In this document: positions 57,699 through 64,000 of the stretch, piece by piece
Position numbering within the stretch: position 1 is the first letter of the stretch
Layout: each line of letters begins with the position of its first letter
Source of the DNA: Quercus robur
Taxonomy: Eukaryota; Streptophyta; Magnoliopsida; Fagales; Fagaceae
Direction of reading: 5' to 3'
Assembly: GCF_932294415.1 (NCBI RefSeq)
Contig: NC_065542.1
Span: 2,125,501 to 2,189,500 of the forward strand
Length of the DNA stretch: 64,000 nt
Made by a program: the position numbers and the translations under genes
The notes under the pieces: model-generated
What the model was told of the DNA's origin: nothing
Seen by the model: the letters and a program-made list of their open reading frames with translations, nothing else
The model's database searches: none

Positions 57699-60226
57699 GT
57701 ATGTTCTTTGACGCAGCTGATGGAGAGCTTTATGTTCATTATTATTCATCAAGTTTCATGTAAAGTGTGTCTTGATTGGATTAAAAAAACAATAATCATG
57801 AAACATATGCCATAAATTTTCTCTAAATAGACAAAATGTCGTAAATTTAACTTTTATGATATCTATAAAGATTAATAAAAAGAATTTCTCGCATGGACTA
57901 TGATCTATGAAGGAGGAAAAAAAAAATAGATCGAAGAACACGCAAAAAACATTTATGCAACATGAAAAATATTTACATGGTTCACCATTTGGACTATGTT
58001 TGTAAAGTTGTATCAATTTTCACTATATCAGAGATAATAGTACAAAAACTGCTTGTAGTCATAAAACTCTAATTCTGTATTGACAAAAAACGAGTTAAAA
58101 CCCTATTTAAAACGGTAACGCATACAATTCCAAGTCAGATCTGGTCTAAACCCTATCAAACATAAAATTAGGCTCTATACAATCTAGTCAATTTGAGACA
58201 TATCAAATCCCATGATAAATGAAATTTTTATGAAAAATAAAACAGTCTTTGCAAATATTTTTCAATGAATATTTGCGCTTTAAAGTAGGCAAGATTTGAA
58301 TCTGTTACAATGTTACTTGATTTTCGATAATTTTATGAAAGATATTGTATTTTTTTTAATAGTATAGAACGGAAGGAATATTGGAATAATATTATAAAGC
58401 TAAAAATATAAAGTTTCAAGATTATTATACTAAAATAATATCAAGCGTGTTTGGGACCTTGGGTTGGTATATCCCACCAAACCGACAGCCCCATTTCCGG
58501 TGTCTTTAGGCCTATTGCAAACTTTAATATGTATTTCCTGAACAGGGCTACAACCCATAACTTTTCCCAATGGGCCTTTATTTTTTATGTTCCCTACTTT
58601 GGATCTAATATGGGCCTTCCCCATGATTTTTTACTTTTTCGAAATGGTTAAAAATAATTATGCAGTTGAACTTACAGCTTGAACCCATGCACCTGATAAG
58701 TGGAGAGGTATCATTTCACCTAATACTGTTATAATGTTTTTAAAATTCTATCCATCTATCTTAAAATGAATTAGATGAATTTTCAATATATATATATATA
58801 TATATATATATATCATCGTCATTGGCTAGATTATTTCATTTTCTATCCATGAGATATCTTGAAAACCTCGTGGATTGATAGTGTGGTAGATTGAACCTTA
58901 AACCTTCAAGTTACGTTATATTCTAGACCAATGAGCCCACTACCTGTGTATCTCCATGGAAGTCAATCAACTAAAATCTATAATATAGAAATCAAACAAA
59001 AGTCATATTAATTATCTACATATATTTCTAATATGAGAAAATCTATAAAGACAACAAAAATATCATAACACATATAATAAGTGTCATAATATTAGTTCAC
59101 TTATGCTTCACAAGTGTTAAATTAATAACATTATGTATTTTTATTATTTTTTTTAGAATCACAATCATATGATTTTTAAACAGGTGGGTTTCCGAGTGGA
59201 AAATAAATGTATGAATTTGTTGCTTATATGAATTGACTCAACCCTCCTCAAATCTATGGCTTTTGGAACTAATGTAAAAAGTACAATAATTATGTTGACG
59301 ACTTATCAAAGGAAACTCATAAACAAAAGGAATTACATATAAGAAAAAATAATTTGACCAGAGCCCTCTCAGAGATTGCCTCGTTAATGCATGCCACATA
59401 TATTAAGCCACAAACTTAATTGAAGTTCAAAACAACTTATACAAAACCTCAACTTTAGGCCAATCTTGGACTTAGCATGGGGCTCAAGAACTTTCAACAA
59501 ATAGAGCAAGGCAGTGCAAATAGAATGCAAGCAGTGGCAAGGGACAACACATATTTAAAGATAGCTAATTTCTAAGGACCATGTTGTCATAGCAGCTATA
59601 CGATGCTAGTACAAAGTTATTATTATAATGCAGCTCAAATTAGTCAAAAACTCATCAAAGAAAACTCATAAACAAAAGGAATTACATATAAGCAAAAACA
59701 CTTTGACTAAAACCTTCATATATTTTATTAAATTGCCCTGGATGTTATATTTTTATGTATTTGTTTTCAGATTATCCATATACATTAAATGGTTCCTGGT
59801 CATTCTGCGCAAATGAAGTTGCTCTAATGGTTTTATTAAATGGTGTGAAGCCTAGCATAGGCATTAGATAGCAACAACCATAATTCAATCTACAAACACA
59901 ATGCTTATCATTGAAATTTTTAGCTGTCTATTGCAGCTAATTCTTTTGATCGAATTTTAATTGCTCACTAAGTAAATAAGGTGTCTGGTGGAGCAGGAAT
60001 TAATTCTTAGAACTCAGAAAGGCTAAATATACCTGTTCCTATCTCAATAATTCTCACAATTTACCTTATAAATGCCACATTATAATAATCTTTTATAGGC
60101 ATCTTATCAAAAAACATATCATGCATTATTGTTGCAACTTGCAACCACTCTCCCCCTACATATAATGTGATTAAAGAATTACCAACAAATACATCCAACT
60201 CAAAACCCCCATCAACAAAATCCTTA
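57699..60226. other. Intergenic
   Basis: AT-rich. (AT)n at about 58786-58812. A direct repeat of about 65 bases at 59303-59365 and 59650-59712 shares AAACTCATAAACAAAAGGAA and TTACATATAAG. No gene. Confidence 0.5.
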
Positions 60227-60444
60227 GGATCTATTTGAATACCGTTTATTACTAAAAACTGAAAACTGAAAACATTATAGTAAAATAATTTTTAAATGTG
60301 TGAATAGTGCCGTGAGACCCAATTTTAATAAAAATTTTGCTTAAAAAAATACTTGTGAGTCCTCTAAACAGTGCACGGGACCCACTTATTTTGACACAAA
60401 TGCAGCTGAAAGTGAGTTTCAGCTCTATCTAAACTTACGCCAAG
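60227..60444 (+). mobile_element. Tourist-like MITE (copy 2), more decayed
   Basis: Same orientation and body as copy 1 (CTATTTGAATACCGTTTATT, AATTTTTAAATGTGTGAATA), ending near CTATCTAAACTTACGCC. TTA on both sides (60224-60226, 60445-60447) may be the target duplication. Confidence 0.6.
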
Positions 60445-60447
60445 TTA

Positions 60448-61852
60448 CTCAAACTCTTTATCAATACCCAACTTTGAAATTGAAGCCCAATCTACCTTTA
60501 AATTAGTTTTGTTAGCTACCACAAACCAGCAAGCATATATGGTAAGATTAACAACTTTGGTTCTTAAGAACCCTTACAATAACACAACCAAGAAAAAAAA
60601 GAAAAAAAGACTACACCACAACAAAATTACAAATAATCAACTCATTTAAATTGTGAATCGTTTATTCAATGACATCCAAATTGTGAGTAGCACAAAAACA
60701 ATGAAAATTAACAGCAAATTGTGGTTAGTTTTCACACTAGCCATGAGTTATGACACAACAAAAATACTTTAAAAAAAAAAAAAAATTTACTATTTATAAT
60801 ACAAGGTTCCTAAGCCTATGCAAGTTTGGAGTCAGAATAAAACATACCAACGTCGGTGACCATGAAATACTATAAAAAACCATAATGTCGCAGTATTTGG
60901 GCCTACAACTAGAGCTTGGTTGGGTTGGGCTGAAATTGATAGCCTAATTTTTGGACATACTACCACCTATATGCAAATCAGTGAATTTTTAGGGCCTCTT
61001 AGACTGGGCTGGGATGTTAATGGTATATAATACCTCTCTAATTTTGTTGAGTGCTTCGGATACCCACAGAAAACGATCTCAAAACTCCTTTGCCCTAACC
61101 CTCCTGACATTGACAAACGTTGCTCCTCTATACAAAGCTTCTAGCCATGCTTAAGGTTTTGAATTGGGATGATGAGAGTGAGAGGTTTCCTTTGTCTGTT
61201 TAACAAACAATAACAGCCCATGTATACGTATGCTATTTGGGCCAACCCATATATGTGGTAAGAAAGTCACTATAGTTTCTTTTGGGTCAGTTGAGATATG
61301 GGCTTTTGGGTTTAGTAGAGATAGTATCTCCTTTGGGTTGTTGGTGGGATCAAGGTATTTGAGTGAGCTTTGTTGAAGATGGGCTTTGTGCACAAAAAAG
61401 AAAAGAAAAGAAAAGTATCTTATAAGTCAGTTTTACTAGAGTTCTCTCGTGTAACATGTTCTACGCAGGGGAGGTCTCATACTCTCATGGAACTTGTGCA
61501 ATTAATAAGAAATTTTCACAAAATATTTTTTTATCAAAGCAAAAAATTTAATAATTATGGTAATTATTAATAAACATTTATTATGATTTTGTTCATATAT
61601 GGAAGTATGAAACTATATATTATACTATATAAAGAAAATAATATTTTCTATCAAAAAAGAAAAGAAAAAGAAAATATGATTTGGTAAGATTTTAATGTAA
61701 GATTTAAATATAGAATAAAATTTATAATTATTTGAAAATATGTAATAGAATAATGACATGTAAAATTATTCTTACTAGCTTTTTAAGGCAAAATATTATG
61801 ATTTTTTTTTAGAGAGTTTCAATTTATGGTGTCCGCTTAATCAAAAGTTAAA

Positions 61853-61886
<34 letters not shown>

Positions 61887-62559
61887 AATCTCTAATAATA
61901 TATATGCTCACAATACATTTTTTTTATTTATTTGAGAAACACACACACACATATATGGGCTCACAATACATGAAATGAGATTCTAAAAAAAAAAAAAAAA
62001 AACAGTAATTATATAAGCCTTTAAAAGTTAACATAATTTTTTAGTAATGTTTGTGGTGTGCTTTTGTGTTAGAACCTCATCCTATCTCCCTTCTATGTAT
62101 ATTTGTTTTTACAAAAAGAAAAAAAAAAAAACTTTATCTTACATTGCTTAAGAAAGTGTGTTATGTGTAGAACAATTTGGCCATCTCTTTTAAAGCTTAC
62201 CATTTCTTTAAAGTGAAGTTAATCGTATTTCTATGTTTGTGTGCGTTTTCAAAAATAATTATTGGTGCATTATTACGTTTTATTCTCAATTAATTAATTG
62301 GTAAACCATTCAAAATTTTCTTTTTCTTAAAAAAGAAAAAAGAAAAGTATAATGACTTATACTTGAAAGGCAATTTTAAGTTAATATGCATTTCCGGGTA
62401 GAACTCTTATGAAGATGAAGGTTGGTTGTGTGGGACTTCGCTGTACAGAAGCAGCAACCTTTGGCGTGCTGCCAACAACAGCAAAATCATTATACAATGC
62501 AACTGCATCATCCTAGAATGCTAGAAATTCATACAAAACTTGTAGCAACCAAGAGCACT
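60448..62559. other. Intergenic
   Basis: AT-rich with an ATT repeat at 61853-61885 and several A-runs. The 61150-61400 stretch is less AT-rich, with TTTGGGCC and ATGGGCTTT motifs, and could be an unused promoter. No gene. Confidence 0.5.
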
Positions 62560-62891
62560 TGAGGTCAAGTGCTTCTTAAGAGGGAGAGTCCTGATGTAGG
62601 GCATTTCAAGTGCTTGCATCCTAATCATCTTGTAACTAGTTAGTTAATTAGTTAGATGATTGCTTAAGCATTAGCCAATAGGATTTAGACACTTGTCAAG
62701 TATCTAGAAGGCTGCCAATGCCAAATATGTACCAGATTGTAGTTACTTTGTGATTAGTTTTGAATGCAATTACATAGATTGGCCTAGTACTATTTTCAAG
62801 AGATGGATTTCTCTTAAGAATGTTTTGTCACACCTTGTTCCTTGTTCTAAGCAACTCGAATTTCTCCCTTAATCAATTCTATGCCTAAACA
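62560..62891 (+). mobile_element. Copia-type LTR relic
   Basis: CACTTGAGGTCAAGTGCTTC, then the purine tract AAGAGGGAGAGTCC, and then TGATGTAGGG resemble the 3' end of a Copia element running into its LTR. The LTR would start at 62592 and may end at CA near 62891, about 300 bases. The rest of the element is not in place, so this is an old fragment. Family assignment comes from the tract and the LTR start only. Confidence 0.5.
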
Positions 62892-62897
62892 GCAGTC

Positions 62898-63465
62898 CCC
62901 TTAGAATCCCTGCCACTACTGCTTGGTCACTTTGGAACCAAAAAAACAAATGCCGTTTCAATGAACCAACTATTCCTCTGAATTTTGTGGCCGAAAATGC
63001 AGGGAATTATCTCTCAGACTTCAAACGTTTTAATGGGACACCAGCCAAATTACCTCCGCTTGTAATCAGAAACTCCGTTGGCGAAGTAATGGCTTCTCTC
63101 TCTGAAAAAATCCCTAAGCCCTCATCAATGATTACCCTGAAGCCTTGGCAGCTAGGCGTGCAGTTCTGTTTACAAAAGAGCTTGGTTTCACAGAGTCCAC
63201 ATTAGAAGACGACTCAGACATTGTCATCAATGCTATCTGTAAAGGTAATATGTATCACTCGGCTTTTGGTAATTTCATCAAAGACATTCTGTCTTCAATA
63301 AGCTCGCTTTAGAGTTTTTCATTTTCTCGTACTTATAGACAAGGTAGTGTTGTAACTCATGCTTTGGCAATGAGAGCTTTAGTTTCTTTTTATTTATTAG
63401 TCTGGATGGAGTCTATTCCACCAGACATTGAAAACATTGTATTGGCTGATTTTCCAGCGGGTTGA
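62898..63465 (+). pseudogene. LINE 3' fragment, RNase H-like region
   Basis: Frames read TTAWSLWNQKNKCRFNEPTI, then LPPLVIRNSVGEVMASLSEK, and after a shift of frame EALAARRAVLFTKELGFTES with DDSDIVINAICKG, and then SVVTHALAMRALVSF. This is the order of the plant LINE C-terminus: the zinc-knuckle linker (AWxLWxxxN), then RNase H with its R-x-S-x-G, EALA(A)R and SDxxxxxxxI/A and the closing THALA. It is 5'-truncated, with at least one frameshift and one stop. It cannot make a working enzyme. Confidence 0.75.
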
Positions 63466-64000
63466 TTTGAATTCAATATGTTTCTATTTCTCTAAAACAA
63501 AATTTAATATTCGGGAGGGGCAAGTATGGTTGTTCTTGACTTCTTGTAGTTCCCATATTTGTTCTGTGAATCATGACATCTGGGGGGTGCGTTTCAGGTG
63601 CAAACATGACAGTTACATGCGTAAGATGACAAGAACTTATGGAGCATGTGAGTGGGAATATGCTGCTGAGGCCAAATTTATGGTCACAGTTGGACCAAAC
63701 TACGAGATAGCCTAAAATTTGGGCATATAAATCTAAGCCATATCATGTTGAACACAACAGGTCAAAAAGAGTTTAAGAGCTAATAGCAATAGTAGTGGTT
63801 GAAACTGTTTGAATCAGACTAGGAAATCTGAATAGGCACTGTTTGTTTCGGAAGGAATTAAGGTAGGAAATGGAAGGGAAGTGGGAGGTGTTTGTGAAAG
63901 AGATAAAGATGGTGAGCTTTTTATCAGAACCAATGGTAGCTGTCTCGGTCTTGCAGTATAGCCTGCCGTTTGTTACCCTGATGATGGTGGGACACCTTGA
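63466..64000. other. Right edge, one exon-like stretch
   Basis: At 63597-63715 a TTTCAG acceptor is followed by an open frame CKHDSYMRKMTRTYGACEWE then YAAEAKFMVTVGPNYEIA and a stop. It looks like a last exon, but I do not recognise the family and see no earlier exon; it may be a gene scrap carried along with the LINE. The remainder has no feature. Confidence 0.35.

Noticed and set aside
58430-58651. Overlapping open frames on both strands
   Set aside because: Less AT-rich patch that keeps frames open by chance; no domain, splice sites or start context.
1-64000. CRISPR arrays, bacterial operons, rRNA genes or organellar inserts
   Set aside because: None seen; tandem arrays lack unique spacers and the gene structure is that of a plant nuclear genome.

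Overview
The window is plant nuclear DNA: AT-rich, with intron-containing genes using GT-AG junctions, many homopolymer and (AT)n tracts, and a dense scatter of small transposons and SINEs. The gene set (FBD-type F-box protein, group S1 bZIP, ERF/DREB factor, PPR protein, WVD2-like protein) is that of a dicot. Several short tRNA-derived repeats look to me like SINEs common in oak and chestnut genomes, so Fagaceae is my best guess. That rests on memory of the repeats, not on a search.

Layout. 1-2960 (minus): F-box/LRR/FBD gene running off the left edge. 3921-4616 (plus): compact intronless S1-type bZIP gene whose leader carries a 27-codon upstream ORF matching the sucrose-control peptide. 6.4-8.3 kb: degenerate minisatellite, an inverted-repeat element and a SINE. 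8275-12099: non-autonomous LTR retrotransposon with an exact 5-bp target duplication and two internal tandem arrays. 12472-17671 (plus): 13-exon protein phosphatase methylesterase 1 gene with two SINEs in its introns. 19014-20866 (minus): 3-exon cytochrome c gene, convergent with the methylesterase. 22501-24120 (plus): intronless PPR gene, divergent from cytochrome c. 24.1-28.8 kb: no complete gene; one WD40-like orphan exon and other coding-like scraps. 28832-30528 (minus): two-exon gene for a 161-residue Cys-containing protein that I do not recognise. 31-36.6 kb: hAT-like elements, a near-perfect hairpin and two duplicated segments. 37118-39381 (minus): 4-exon IST1-like (ESCRT-III/Vps4 regulator) gene, whose upstream region is tandemly duplicated. 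42197-47302 (minus): 9-exon WVD2/TPX2-related gene. 52438-52956 (minus): intronless DREB-type ERF. 53-64 kb: no complete gene; one well-bounded 838-bp hAT element, Tourist-like MITEs, and at the right edge a Copia LTR relic followed by a LINE RNase H relic.

The genes are unrelated housekeeping and regulatory loci; there is no operon or cluster logic. The most interesting items are the uORF-bZIP pair, whose bZIP has a degraded zipper, the unrecognised Cys-containing gene with a duplicated 3' flank dated by a shared SINE, and the expanded duplication upstream of the IST1-like gene. I did not see an obviously new multi-gene system.
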